A stretch of 64,000 bases of DNA, from positions 1-64,000 of the forward strand of contig JBKQIY010000048.1 of assembly GCA_052148155.1 (NCBI GenBank), written 5' to 3'. This DNA is from JBBQER01 sp052148155. Lineage in GTDB: Bacteria > Actinomycetota > Acidimicrobiia > IMCC26256 > PALSA-610. The notes under the pieces are model-generated. The model saw only the letters and a program-made list of their open reading frames with translations, was not told where the DNA came from and ran no database searches. Made by a program: the position numbers and the translations under genes. This document shows positions 1-8,894 of the stretch, piece after piece (within the stretch, counting starts at the first letter, position 1; every line of letters begins with the position of its first letter).

Positions 1-59
1 GACCGGAAAGCGGTGCGGCGTCGTCGTGTGACGACGGGCCGGAGCTCGTCGCCGAAGCG

Positions 60-1199
60 TCAACGCGTGAACGTGACGACCCGATGAGCGCCCAGACCTG
101 AAGGATCGGTGAGTGCACGTGCTTCCACGACGCGGCTGCGGCCGGCAAACGCTTCGAGATCGCCCAGCTGGGCGCGCTCCTCCCATGTGCGCCTGCCCGC
201 TTCGACCAGACCGCCGATGTCGAGCTCACCTAACCATTCGGCCTGAGATCGATCCGCGACGACCGTGAAACCCGACGCACGCGCCGCGACGAGCAGCTGC
301 TCGCGTACGACATCCGCGGTGATGTCACGGGCGCCAGGTTCGTCGAACGGCGATCCGCCGCGCTGGTGAGCTCGGTACGTGCGCAACCACCCGGCGGGGC
401 CTCGAACGGGGCCGCGCCCGACCATCACCTCGGCATCGTCGAGGTAGTCGATCGCGACCAAGAATCCGCTTTGCAGCACTCGGCTGCAGGCCGCGAACCA
501 CGCGTCGATGCCACGCGGAATTGGTAGGCGCGCTCCGTCCGGGACGGCGACTCCGACCGTGATCGCGTCGAGCGCCCGGGCGTCGTCGTCTTCGGCCGGG
601 ACGAGCACCTCGGCGAACTCGCCGGTCGGCGCGAGCGCGACCCGAACCTCCCACCAGCCGTTCGGGCTCGACTCCGCGACCCCGAACGGCAAATTGTCGA
701 AGAACTCGTTGGCGAGCACGACGCCGGTGAGCTCGAGCGCGGGCAGTCCTTCGAGCGAGACGAACACCGGGCCTAAGCCCGCGACCGGCACGAGCTCGTC
801 GGGCGACTCCCGTGCGAACGGTCCCAACGCCTCGTCGGCCGGCTCGAGCTCGAGCCGTTCACGCTGGTTGTCGCGCAGCACCGCGGAAAGCTCAACGAGC
901 ACGTAGTGCAGGGCGCGCATGCACGCCGGACGCGCCCGCCAGACGTCGCGGGCGAGCCGTCCGTTCCCCGCGCCGGCCTCGATCACGAGGAACGGATCGG
1001 GGGCGCCCATCTGTTCCCAACATCGGTCGAGCGCGCGTGCGATGCAGGCCCCGAACAACGAACCGACCTCGGGACTGGTCACGAAATCGCGCCCGGCGCG
1101 GCCGGCACCGTGACCGGACGCGAAGAAGCCGACGTCGGGCTCGTACAGCGCGACGTCGACGAACCGGTCGAAGGTGATGGCACCCTCGCGCCGGATCAG
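60..1199 (-). CDS. NDUFAF7/MidA-like SAM-dependent methyltransferase
   Basis: Class I methyltransferase of the NDUFAF7/MidA (DUF185) family. A SAM-binding motif (IEAGAGNGRLARDV) and the family motif VVLANEFFDNLPFG are visible, and the domain opens with TIARLIRREGAITFDRF. In mitochondria the family dimethylates an arginine of the complex I 49-kDa subunit (the NuoD homologue) during assembly. The gene directly follows nuoN of the 11-subunit nuo operon, so the same role is plausible here. The start is uncertain. No ATG, GTG or TTG lies in frame between the nuoN stop and the conserved N-terminus. I give the CTG at 1199; the first conventional start is a GTG at 1082, which would remove conserved sequence. 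The C-terminus is complete at 60. Confidence 0.8.
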   Translation of the reverse strand: MIRREGAITFDRFVDVALYEPDVGFFASGHGAGRAGRDFVTSPEVGSLFGACIARALDRCWEQMGAPDPFLVIEAGAGNGRLARDVWRARPACMRALHYVLVELSAVLRDNQRERLELEPADEALGPFARESPDELVPVAGLGPVFVSLEGLPALELTGVVLANEFFDNLPFGVAESSPNGWWEVRVALAPTGEFAEVLVPAEDDDARALDAITVGVAVPDGARLPIPRGIDAWFAACSRVLQSGFLVAIDYLDDAEVMVGRGPVRGPAGWLRTYRAHQRGGSPFDEPGARDITADVVREQLLVAARASGFTVVADRSQAEWLGELDIGGLVEAGRRTWEERAQLGDLEAFAGRSRVVEARALTDPSGLGAHRVVTFTR

Positions 1200-1228
1200 G
1201 CGCGCGATGGTGTCGGTGGCAGGGCCGG

Positions 1229-2749
1229 CTAGAACGCCCGCTCCCCGATCCGCGCGAACAGCTGCGGGTAGACGCCGATCACGACCACGACCGTTCCCAT
1301 CAGTGCGATCGCGCCGGCCAGCGCGGGCGGAACCCGGATGGGGGTGCGATCGCCTTCGGCGGGTTCGTCGAACCACATCTTGCGGACCACGCCGAAGTAG
1401 TAAAAGAACGCGATCACCGAGTTGACGGCGGCGAGCACGCCGAGCGCGACTCCCCAACCGGTGCCGGCTTCGATGATCGACCGGAACATCACGAACTTCG
1501 CGAACCAACCGGCGAGTGGCGGCACACCGGCGAGCGACGCCAAGAAGAGCGTCATCGTGACGGCCAGCACCGGCGACGTGGCGAACAGACCTGCGTACGA
1601 CGAGATCTCACCGTTTTTCGTGCGCCGGGCGACCGCGATCACGATCGCGAACGCGCCCAGATTCATCGCGCCGTACACGAACAGATAGATCACGACCGCG
1701 CTCATCGCGGTGGCGGCGACGCCCCGGTTTCCGCTGGCTCCGGCGATACCTGCCGCCGCGAAGGGAACCAGCATGAATCCGCCCTGCGCGACCGACGAGT
1801 ACGCCAGCATGCGGACGATGTTCGTCTGGCGCAGCGCGGCCAGGTTCCCGAACGTCATCGACAGCGCGGCCAGCACCCACACCGCGGCCCACCACGCATG
1901 CGCGCCGGCACCGTTGGCATAGAAGCCGAAGTAGACGATGTTGATCAGCGCGACGAAACCACCCGCTTTCGAGGCGACGGAAAGGAACGCCGTGACCGGA
2001 GTGGGTGCACCTTCGTACGTGTCGGGCGCCCAGAAATGGAAGGGTACGGCGCTCACCTTGAACGCGAAGCCGACCAGCGAGAAGAAGATGGCGACCGTCA
2101 GCAGCGACGACGTGCCGTGGACCGAGACGTAGGCCGCGATCTGCGAAAGCTTCGTCGAGCCGGTAATCCCGAAGATCAGCGACATGCCGTACAGCATCAG
2201 CGCCGACGAGAGCACGCCGATCAGGTAGTACTTCACGCCGGCCTCGTTGGACCGCCGGTCGTGCTTGCGGAACGTCGCGAGGATGAACGTGGGGATCGAG
2301 ATCGTCTCGAGTGCCACGAACAACGTAATGAGATCGCGCGCGGACGCCATCACGCTCATCCCGAACGTCGATGTCAACAACAAGACGTAGAACTCGCCCT
2401 TGTAGTAGTCGCCCTCGTTGATGTAATCGACGGAAAGCAGGATCGTGACGTACGTCGCGACGAGGAAGAAGCCCTTCAACGCGATCGCGTAGTGATCGAC
2501 CACGTAGGCGCCGCCGAACATCGAGCGGTTGTGGCCGCTGGCCGCCAACGTGGCCACCGGAACGAGGGCGGCGAGAACACCGACGGAGGCGATGCGCGAC
2601 GTCTGCCATGCCTCGCGATCGGGGAGTACGAGATCTGCGATCAGTACCGCGGCGATCGTCACCACGAGGATGATGTCGGGCGCGAGCGCGTGCCAGTCGA
2701 AGACCGGGGTTTTGAGCACCGGGCTCTGCGCGGTCAGGACGGCGAGCAT
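1229..2749 (-). CDS. nuoN: NADH-quinone oxidoreductase subunit N (11-subunit operon)
   Basis: Antiporter-like proton-pumping membrane subunit of complex I, 506 residues, with roughly 14 hydrophobic segments. Typical NuoN stretches are present, such as the loop KVSAVPFHFWAPDTYEGAPT in the Proton_antipo_M domain. Starts at ATG 2749, 15 nt after the nuoM stop. It is the last nuo gene of this operon and is followed immediately by the methyltransferase gene. A second nuoN lies at 12818-14353. Confidence 0.96.
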   Translation of the reverse strand: MLAVLTAQSPVLKTPVFDWHALAPDIILVVTIAAVLIADLVLPDREAWQTSRIASVGVLAALVPVATLAASGHNRSMFGGAYVVDHYAIALKGFFLVATYVTILLSVDYINEGDYYKGEFYVLLLTSTFGMSVMASARDLITLFVALETISIPTFILATFRKHDRRSNEAGVKYYLIGVLSSALMLYGMSLIFGITGSTKLSQIAAYVSVHGTSSLLTVAIFFSLVGFAFKVSAVPFHFWAPDTYEGAPTPVTAFLSVASKAGGFVALINIVYFGFYANGAGAHAWWAAVWVLAALSMTFGNLAALRQTNIVRMLAYSSVAQGGFMLVPFAAAGIAGASGNRGVAATAMSAVVIYLFVYGAMNLGAFAIVIAVARRTKNGEISSYAGLFATSPVLAVTMTLFLASLAGVPPLAGWFAKFVMFRSIIEAGTGWGVALGVLAAVNSVIAFFYYFGVVRKMWFDEPAEGDRTPIRVPPALAGAIALMGTVVVVIGVYPQLFARIGERAF

Positions 2750-2764
2750 GTCAGCGGCTTTCGA

Positions 2765-4318
2765 TCACTTGATCACCGACGCAATCGCGTTGGTCATGTG
2801 GGTGACGGCACCGTCGGTGACGTGGAAGATGAGGTCGGGGAACACACCCAACGCGACGATGAGCGTCAGTATCGGCGCCCAGGCCGTCCACTCGAAAGTC
2901 GTCACGTCGTGAATGTGCGCGTCCGCGAACTCCGGTTTGGGTTCACCGAAGGCCACCTTCTGCAGCATCCATAACAGATAGCCGGCCGCGAACACGGTTC
3001 CGACCGCCGCGACCACCATGTAGAAGCGGAAGAGCGGCTGACTGAGCCCGTGGGCAGGACTGAACGCCGACAGGATCGCCGGGAATTCGCCCCAAAAGCC
3101 GGCGAGTCCGGGGAGTCCGAGGCTCGCCATCACGCAGAAGCCGAGGATCCAGCCCATCTTCGGCGCCTGGGTCAGCAGCCCACCGAGCCTCGACATTTCG
3201 CGCGTGCCGTAGTTGTGCTGCACGGAACCCGCGATGAAGAACAGCATGCCGGTGATCAGACCGTGAGCGACCATCCCGAAGATCGCGGCATTGATCCCGA
3301 ACGACGTCATCGTCGCGATCGCGAGCATCACGAAGCCCATGTGCGCGACGGAAGAGAAGGCGATCAGCCGTTTCATGTCCTTTTGCGCGAGACATCCAAG
3401 CGCGCCGTAGATGATGCCGATGACTGCCAGACCGCCGATGTAGGGCGCCCAGTCCTTGGCGGCTTCTGGAAGCATCGGTAACGCAATGCGGATAAAACCG
3501 TACGCGCCAAGCTTCAGCAGGATCGCGGCGAGGAGCACGGAACCGACGGTCGGCGCCTCGGTGTGCGCATCGGGCAGCCAGGTATGGAACGGGAACATCG
3601 GCACCTTGATCGCGAAACCGAGGAACATCGCCGCGAAGATCAGGTCTTGGGTGCTCTTGACGACTCCGGCTCCAGCTGCCTTGGTGAGCAGGACCATGTC
3701 GAAGCTGTGCTCGACCGCGCCGCCCGGATTCACGTTGACCTTGAAGTAGAGCGCGAGGAACCCGAGCAGCATCAGCGCCGAACCGAACAGCGTGAACAAG
3801 AAGAACTTGATCGACGCGTACTGGCGATTGGGGCCACCCCAGACGCCGATCATGAAGAACATCGGGAGCAACACGATCTCGAAGAACACGAAAAACAGGA
3901 TCAGGTCCTGCGCAATGAACGTGCCGTTCATGCCGACCTCGAGGATGAGGATCAGCGCCAGGAACGCCTTGGGATTGTGCGGCTCGGGGAAGTGATTCCA
4001 CGAGTAGATGACGCACAACACGGTGATAAACGCCGATAGGACCAACATCGGTAGGGAGATCCCGTCGACGGCCACGTGGTAGTGGCTGTTGATCACGTCG
4101 ATCCAGGGCCGGTTGACGTCGAACTGCAGCCGGCTGCTGTGGCTGTACTTGAAACGGAACATGATGCCGACCGTCACCGCCAACGGCGCGAGCGTCGCGA
4201 GGAGTGCGATCCACTTGATGGACGCCTCCTCGGTCCGGGGTACGAGCATCACGACGAGTGCTCCGACCGCCGGGATCAGAACCGTGAGGGTCAACGCCCA
4301 CGAGTCGAACCAGTTCAT
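2765..4318 (-). CDS. nuoM: NADH-quinone oxidoreductase subunit M (11-subunit operon)
   Basis: Antiporter-like membrane subunit, 517 residues. Shows the conserved FHTWLPDAHTEAPT loop, the LLKLGAYGFIR segment and GLPGLAGFWGEF near the C-terminal third, all standard for NuoM. The start is ATG 4318, 19 nt downstream of the nuoL stop. Its length is normal and, unlike the second copy, it has no hydrophilic C-terminal tail. Confidence 0.96.
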   Translation of the reverse strand: MNWFDSWALTLTVLIPAVGALVVMLVPRTEEASIKWIALLATLAPLAVTVGIMFRFKYSHSSRLQFDVNRPWIDVINSHYHVAVDGISLPMLVLSAFITVLCVIYSWNHFPEPHNPKAFLALILILEVGMNGTFIAQDLILFFVFFEIVLLPMFFMIGVWGGPNRQYASIKFFLFTLFGSALMLLGFLALYFKVNVNPGGAVEHSFDMVLLTKAAGAGVVKSTQDLIFAAMFLGFAIKVPMFPFHTWLPDAHTEAPTVGSVLLAAILLKLGAYGFIRIALPMLPEAAKDWAPYIGGLAVIGIIYGALGCLAQKDMKRLIAFSSVAHMGFVMLAIATMTSFGINAAIFGMVAHGLITGMLFFIAGSVQHNYGTREMSRLGGLLTQAPKMGWILGFCVMASLGLPGLAGFWGEFPAILSAFSPAHGLSQPLFRFYMVVAAVGTVFAAGYLLWMLQKVAFGEPKPEFADAHIHDVTTFEWTAWAPILTLIVALGVFPDLIFHVTDGAVTHMTNAIASVIK

Positions 4319-4337
4319 TGAGCCGATTCCCCTCCGC

Positions 4338-6575
4338 TTACGTGAAGATCCACAGCGCGAGGGCGAACAGCCCCACCGCGAGGATCAAGATCAGGGCATA
4401 AAATTGCAGACGACCGGTCTGGACGCGACGGACCGCGTCCCCCGACTCGCCCGTCACGCTGGCCAGGCCGTTGACGGCGCTGTCGATGCCGCGCTGGTCG
4501 ACATATTCGTAGGTGAACCGGCCGAGTCCGACCGCACCTTTGCCGGCGTAGTTGAGGACGTTGTCGAGGATGTGCTGGTTGAACCAGTAGACGCCGTCGG
4601 CGATCGCTCCTTTGAGCGAGCCGACGATGAGGTCGGTGTACAGCACATCGAGGTAGTACTTCATCACGAGGAAGTGCTTGAGGGACCGGGCGAGCGGGTT
4701 GCGTTCCGAGAGTCGTTGCGGACCGGCCCCGAGCCAGTAGTACGCGTAGCCCGCACCGATCCCGGCCAGCGCGATGAGGACCGAGATCACGGCCAGGATC
4801 ACGCTGAACTTCGCGGTGCGGACGTCGACGAACGCAACGCGGGGCTGGAACCACTTGTCGAACTTTTCGACGCCGGGGGCATTGATGAACCCGGCGAACA
4901 CTGCGAAGAAGGAAAGCACGAAGAGGGGCACGGTGATCAGCCGGTTGCTCTCGTGCGGCGCGTGCGCGTCTTCCCCGTGCTCTGCGGCATGCGGGCCGAA
5001 GCCGGGGATGTAATCGTCCTGCTCCTCGGCGAGATGATGCTCGATGAGCTCGTCACCTTCGGCGAGCACCTCGGCTTCGTGTACTTCGGCGAGCTCGTGA
5101 GCAATCGACCCGCGGTACTCACCGAAGAACGTCAGGTAGACGCACCGCGTCATGTACGCCGCGGTCATGAATGCGCCGATGATCCCGACGATGACGAAAG
5201 CCTGATAGCCGTTGTGGCCGGCGTTGACGAGGATCTCGTCTTTCGACCAGAAGCCGGCGAGCGGGAAGATGCCGGCAAGCGCGAGCGATCCGATGACGAA
5301 CGTCCAGTACGTCTGGGGCATGTACTTCTTCAGGCCGCCCATGTCTTTTTTCATGTCGAAGGAGTGATGCGACCCGGAATGGCTCACGGAGCCGGCGCCG
5401 AGGAACAGATCGGCCTTGAAAAAGGCGTGCGTGAAGAGGTGGAACACGGCCGCGCTCCAGGCACCGACACCGAGCGCCATGACCATGTAGCCGAGCTGGC
5501 TGATCGTGGAGTACGCGAGCACCTTTTTGATGTCGTCTTGGACGAACGCGAGCGCGGCGCCGATGATCACGGTGATCCCGCCGATCAGTGCCATCGCGTT
5601 GACTCCACCGTGACCGGGCGTCCCGATCGACAGCCCGTGCCAGAACACCGGGTAGAGGCGGGCACCCATGTAGACGCCGGCGACCACCATCGTGGCGGCG
5701 TGGATCAACGCTGACACCGGCGTCGGGCCGGCCATCGCGTCGGGAAGCCAGGTGTGCAGCGGGAACTGACCCGACTTCCCGATGATCGCCAGCAGCAACG
5801 CCAGCGCGGTCCACATCACCAAGGTGTGCCCGACCGCCGAACTCGACGCCGCTTGGTTGACCGCGACGATGTTGAACGAGCCGTGACCGCCCGTGGCGCG
5901 GTCGACCATCCAGTAGGTCATGACCACGCCGACGAGCAACCCGATGTCGCCGGTTCGGGTGGTGAGGAACGCTTTGAGGGCGGCGTCAGAGTTCGGCTGC
6001 TCTTCCCACCAGTGTCCGATCAGCATGAACGAGCACAGCCCGACGAGTTCCCAGCCGACAAGCAGTTGCAGCGTGTTGTCGGCCACGACGAGCAGCAGCA
6101 TCGATGCGGTGAACAGGCTCAGAGCTGCGTAGAAGTGGGTGTACCGGCGGTCGCCACGCATGTATTCCATCGAGTACACGTGTACGAGCAACGACACGAG
6201 GGTGACGACGAACATCACGATCGATGCCAGTCCGTCGATCTGGATTCCGACCGTGAGTCGAACGCCGTCGTTCTGGAACCAGGTGAGATGGTGGACGACT
6301 GGGGCGACCTGGGCGACGCTGCCCGCGGCTCCCAAACGGCCGACGCTGTGGCCGAGCGCGCCGATGGCGGCGCCGACACCGTGCGAATGGTCGGCGTCCT
6401 GCACCCGCTTGATCCATTGGTACAAGGTGCCGCAGGCCAGCACGAATGACGCACCAACCGCGAGCGTGCCGATCTCGGAACCTTTGCGGGGGAAGCGTTT
6501 GCCAAAGAACAAGATCACGACGAAAGACAGCGCCGGGATCAGTGGCACGAGCCACGCGTGATCGAGGAAGAACAT
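4338..6575 (-). CDS. nuoL: NADH-quinone oxidoreductase subunit L (11-subunit operon)
   Basis: The largest antiporter-like subunit, which carries the lateral helix linking the pump modules; 745 residues, well above the ~610-660 typical of bacterial NuoL. Core motifs are present: QFPLHTWLPDAMAGPTPVSALIHAATMV and the KKVLAYSTISQLGYM segment. The extra length comes mostly from a very acidic, His-rich loop at about residues 500-555 (ELAEVHEAEVLAEGDELIEHH...HGEDAHAPHE), between transmembrane segments. Starts at ATG 6575, 4 nt after the nuoK stop. Confidence 0.96.
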   Translation of the reverse strand: MFFLDHAWLVPLIPALSFVVILFFGKRFPRKGSEIGTLAVGASFVLACGTLYQWIKRVQDADHSHGVGAAIGALGHSVGRLGAAGSVAQVAPVVHHLTWFQNDGVRLTVGIQIDGLASIVMFVVTLVSLLVHVYSMEYMRGDRRYTHFYAALSLFTASMLLLVVADNTLQLLVGWELVGLCSFMLIGHWWEEQPNSDAALKAFLTTRTGDIGLLVGVVMTYWMVDRATGGHGSFNIVAVNQAASSSAVGHTLVMWTALALLLAIIGKSGQFPLHTWLPDAMAGPTPVSALIHAATMVVAGVYMGARLYPVFWHGLSIGTPGHGGVNAMALIGGITVIIGAALAFVQDDIKKVLAYSTISQLGYMVMALGVGAWSAAVFHLFTHAFFKADLFLGAGSVSHSGSHHSFDMKKDMGGLKKYMPQTYWTFVIGSLALAGIFPLAGFWSKDEILVNAGHNGYQAFVIVGIIGAFMTAAYMTRCVYLTFFGEYRGSIAHELAEVHEAEVLAEGDELIEHHLAEEQDDYIPGFGPHAAEHGEDAHAPHESNRLITVPLFVLSFFAVFAGFINAPGVEKFDKWFQPRVAFVDVRTAKFSVILAVISVLIALAGIGAGYAYYWLGAGPQRLSERNPLARSLKHFLVMKYYLDVLYTDLIVGSLKGAIADGVYWFNQHILDNVLNYAGKGAVGLGRFTYEYVDQRGIDSAVNGLASVTGESGDAVRRVQTGRLQFYALILILAVGLFALALWIFT

Positions 6576-6579
6576 CGCG

Positions 6580-6879
6580 TCAGCCCTTCAGCGCGTCGGC
6601 GTCGTCGAGATCGGCACTGTGACTGTTGCGGTAGATCAATAACACGATGGCGAGGCCGACGCCGACCTCGGCCGCGGCGATGGTGAGGACGAACAGCGCG
6701 AAGACCTGACCGATCACGGAGTTATGGAAGGCACTGAACGCGACGAGGTTGACGTTGACCGCCGCGAGCATCAACTCGATGCTCATGAGCACGAGCACGG
6801 TGTGCTTACGGGTCAGGACGCCGTAGATACCAGTACAGAAGAGAAACGCACTGAGCAGCAGGAACTGGTTGAGCAACAT
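6580..6879 (-). CDS. nuoK: NADH-quinone oxidoreductase subunit K (11-subunit operon)
   Basis: Small three-helix membrane subunit of 99 residues, the usual NuoK length. The acidic membrane residues involved in proton transfer are visible in SIELMLAAVNVNLVAF and TIAAAEVGVGLAIV. The ATG at 6879 overlaps the nuoJ stop by one base, so the two are translationally coupled. Confidence 0.95.
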   Translation of the reverse strand: MLLNQFLLLSAFLFCTGIYGVLTRKHTVLVLMSIELMLAAVNVNLVAFSAFHNSVIGQVFALFVLTIAAAEVGVGLAIVLLIYRNSHSADLDDADALKG

Positions 6880-7370
6880 CAGTCGCGCCTCGCGAGGACC
6901 ACCGCGCCGACCAGGGCGCCGAGGAGCAGCACGCCGACAACCTCGAACGGGATGATGTACACACGGAAGAGCGCGTTCGTGACATCGGCGGTGCGGATCG
7001 GGGCGTTGATGTGCAACTTCACACCCTTGAAGGTGTGTATGAGCAGGCCGCCGAGGATGCCGGCGAGGAACAACGCGGCCGCGGCTGCCGGCCCGCGCAG
7101 GTCGTTGCCGAGCGATTCTTCCGGATGCATCGGCGCACGGGTCAACATGATCCCGAACAGGAAAAGCACGATCACCGCGCCGATGTAGACGAGCACCTGC
7201 ACCCAGGCGACGAACTCCTGGCCGAGGAGGAGAAACTGGGCAGCGCCGCCGGCGAGGACGATCACGAGGTACAGGGCCGCGTGCACGACGTTCTTGGTGG
7301 TCACCACGCCGAGCGCGGAAACCACCATCGCGGCCGCGATGATCCCGAAGAAGACGTTCTCGGCGATCAT
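6879..7370 (-). CDS. nuoJ: NADH-quinone oxidoreductase subunit J (11-subunit operon)
   Basis: Membrane subunit J, 163 residues and about five transmembrane segments. It contains the conserved QVLVYIGAVIVLFLFGIML helix (TM3, the pi-bulge helix of NuoJ). Starts at ATG 7370, ten bases after the nuoI stop, and its stop overlaps the nuoK start. Confidence 0.94.
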   Translation of the reverse strand: MIAENVFFGIIAAAMVVSALGVVTTKNVVHAALYLVIVLAGGAAQFLLLGQEFVAWVQVLVYIGAVIVLFLFGIMLTRAPMHPEESLGNDLRGPAAAAALFLAGILGGLLIHTFKGVKLHINAPIRTADVTNALFRVYIIPFEVVGVLLLGALVGAVVLARRD

Positions 7371-7380
7371 GTCGGGACCG

Positions 7381-7863
7381 TCACTTCTTGCCCTTCACTT
7401 GGGCGCCCTGCTCGAGCGGCTCGGGCTCGGGTACCGTCGCCATCCACTCGCCGAGGCGGTCCTTGTCGTGGAGCAGGTTGGCGATCCGCGATTCGCTGTA
7501 CTCGAACTCGGGACTCCAGAACAGCGCGTCGAACGGACACACCTCGACGCAGATTCCGCAGTACATGCACAGTGCGTAGTCGATGTCGAAACGGTCGAGC
7601 ACGCTCACGTTGCGCGGCTTGCCGCCCTCGCGCCGCGGCGGGCGCTGTTCTTTGTGGCCCTCGATGTAGATACACCAGTCGGGACATTGGCGGGCGCAGA
7701 GCATGCACACGGTGCAGTTTTCTTCCTTGAGCGCGATCACGCCGCGGGCGCGGGGCGGCGGGTCCTCGCGCTCGTGCGGGTACTGCACGGTGACCGCTGG
7801 TTTCATCATCGTCTTGAACGTCACACCGAGGCCGACGAACATGCCCTTGATCTCGCGCTTCAT
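7381..7863 (-). CDS. nuoI: NADH-quinone oxidoreductase subunit I, 2x[4Fe-4S] (11-subunit operon)
   Basis: Ferredoxin-like subunit of 160 residues carrying clusters N6a and N6b. Two complete C-x2-C-x2-C-x3-CP motifs are visible: CTVCMLCARQCP and CMYCGICVEVCP. In a complex lacking NuoE/F/G, NuoI is the outermost iron-sulfur subunit and the likely docking face for an electron donor. The start is ATG 7863, overlapping the nuoH stop as ATGA. Confidence 0.95.
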   Translation of the reverse strand: MKREIKGMFVGLGVTFKTMMKPAVTVQYPHEREDPPPRARGVIALKEENCTVCMLCARQCPDWCIYIEGHKEQRPPRREGGKPRNVSVLDRFDIDYALCMYCGICVEVCPFDALFWSPEFEYSESRIANLLHDKDRLGEWMATVPEPEPLEQGAQVKGKK

Positions 7864-8894
7864 CGGAAGGCCACCTTCAACACGCCGGTTACGAGGATGT
7901 TGACGAGCGCGATCGGGATCAGCCACTTCCACGCCAGCGCCTGGAGCTGATCCTCGCGCAACCGCGGGTAGGTGAAGCGAGCCCAGAACATCAAGAACGC
8001 GACGAACATCACTTTCGCGAACAACACGAACGGGCCCAGCCAGTCCGCGGCGACTCCGTGGACCCAGGGAACCGACCATCCACCGAGGAAGAGGGTCGCG
8101 GCGAGCGCCGAGAACGCGAACGCGGTCCCGAACTCGCCGATGAAGAAGAACAGGAAGCGAAAGCCGGTGTACTCGACCATGTAGCCGGCGACCAGCTCCG
8201 ACTCGGCGACCGGCATGTCGAACGGCGGCTGCGTCAGCTCGGCCTGCGCTGCCACCATGAATAGGGCAAAACCGACGAACTGGGTGAGGATGAACGGCTG
8301 ACCGAGGCCGCTCCACCCGAAGATCGAGCCGTGCTGTTGGTGCAGCACGATGCCCTGGAGGTTCATCGTGCCGGCCTGCATCACGACGCCTACGACGGCG
8401 AGCACGAGGGGCAGCTCGTAGGCGATCAGCTGCGCCGCGGCGCGCAGCGCACCCATCAACGCGAACTTGTTCGAACTCGCCCAGCCGGCCATCAGCACAC
8501 CGACGACCGACAGGCTCGACACCGCGAGCGCGTAGAAGACGCCAACGTCGAGCGGCTCGACGACGAGGCGTGGACCAGCGGGGATCACCACGAACACGAG
8601 GAACGTGGACAGGACGACCACCGCGGGCGCCAGCGCGAAGACGCGCCGGTCGGCATCGGTCGGCATGATGTCTTCTTTTTGCATGAACTTCACGCCGTCG
8701 CCGATGAGCTGATACCAGCCGTGGAAACCGCCGGGATCCATCGGTCCGAGCCGGCTTTGCATATGGCTCATCATCTTCAACAAGAACGTGTAGCCGAGGA
8801 TGAGCGCGCTCAGCGGGACGAAACCGAGCACGATGATCGTCTTGATCGCCAGCGTCGTTCCCCAGCCGATCTGCAGCCCCACCACGCCGGTCAC
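7860..8894 (-). CDS. nuoH: NADH-quinone oxidoreductase subunit H (11-subunit operon)
   Basis: Membrane subunit H, which forms much of the quinone chamber with NuoB and NuoD; 344 residues. Conserved signatures are HMQSRLGPMDPGGFHGWYQLIGDGVKFMQKED near the N-terminus and the acidic loop ELTQPPFDMPVAESELVAGYMVEYTG. The reading frame extends upstream, but GTG 8894 overlaps the nuoD stop as GTGA and gives a normal-length protein, so I chose it. Confidence 0.95.
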   Translation of the reverse strand: MTGVVGLQIGWGTTLAIKTIIVLGFVPLSALILGYTFLLKMMSHMQSRLGPMDPGGFHGWYQLIGDGVKFMQKEDIMPTDADRRVFALAPAVVVLSTFLVFVVIPAGPRLVVEPLDVGVFYALAVSSLSVVGVLMAGWASSNKFALMGALRAAAQLIAYELPLVLAVVGVVMQAGTMNLQGIVLHQQHGSIFGWSGLGQPFILTQFVGFALFMVAAQAELTQPPFDMPVAESELVAGYMVEYTGFRFLFFFIGEFGTAFAFSALAATLFLGGWSVPWVHGVAADWLGPFVLFAKVMFVAFLMFWARFTYPRLREDQLQALAWKWLIPIALVNILVTGVLKVAFR

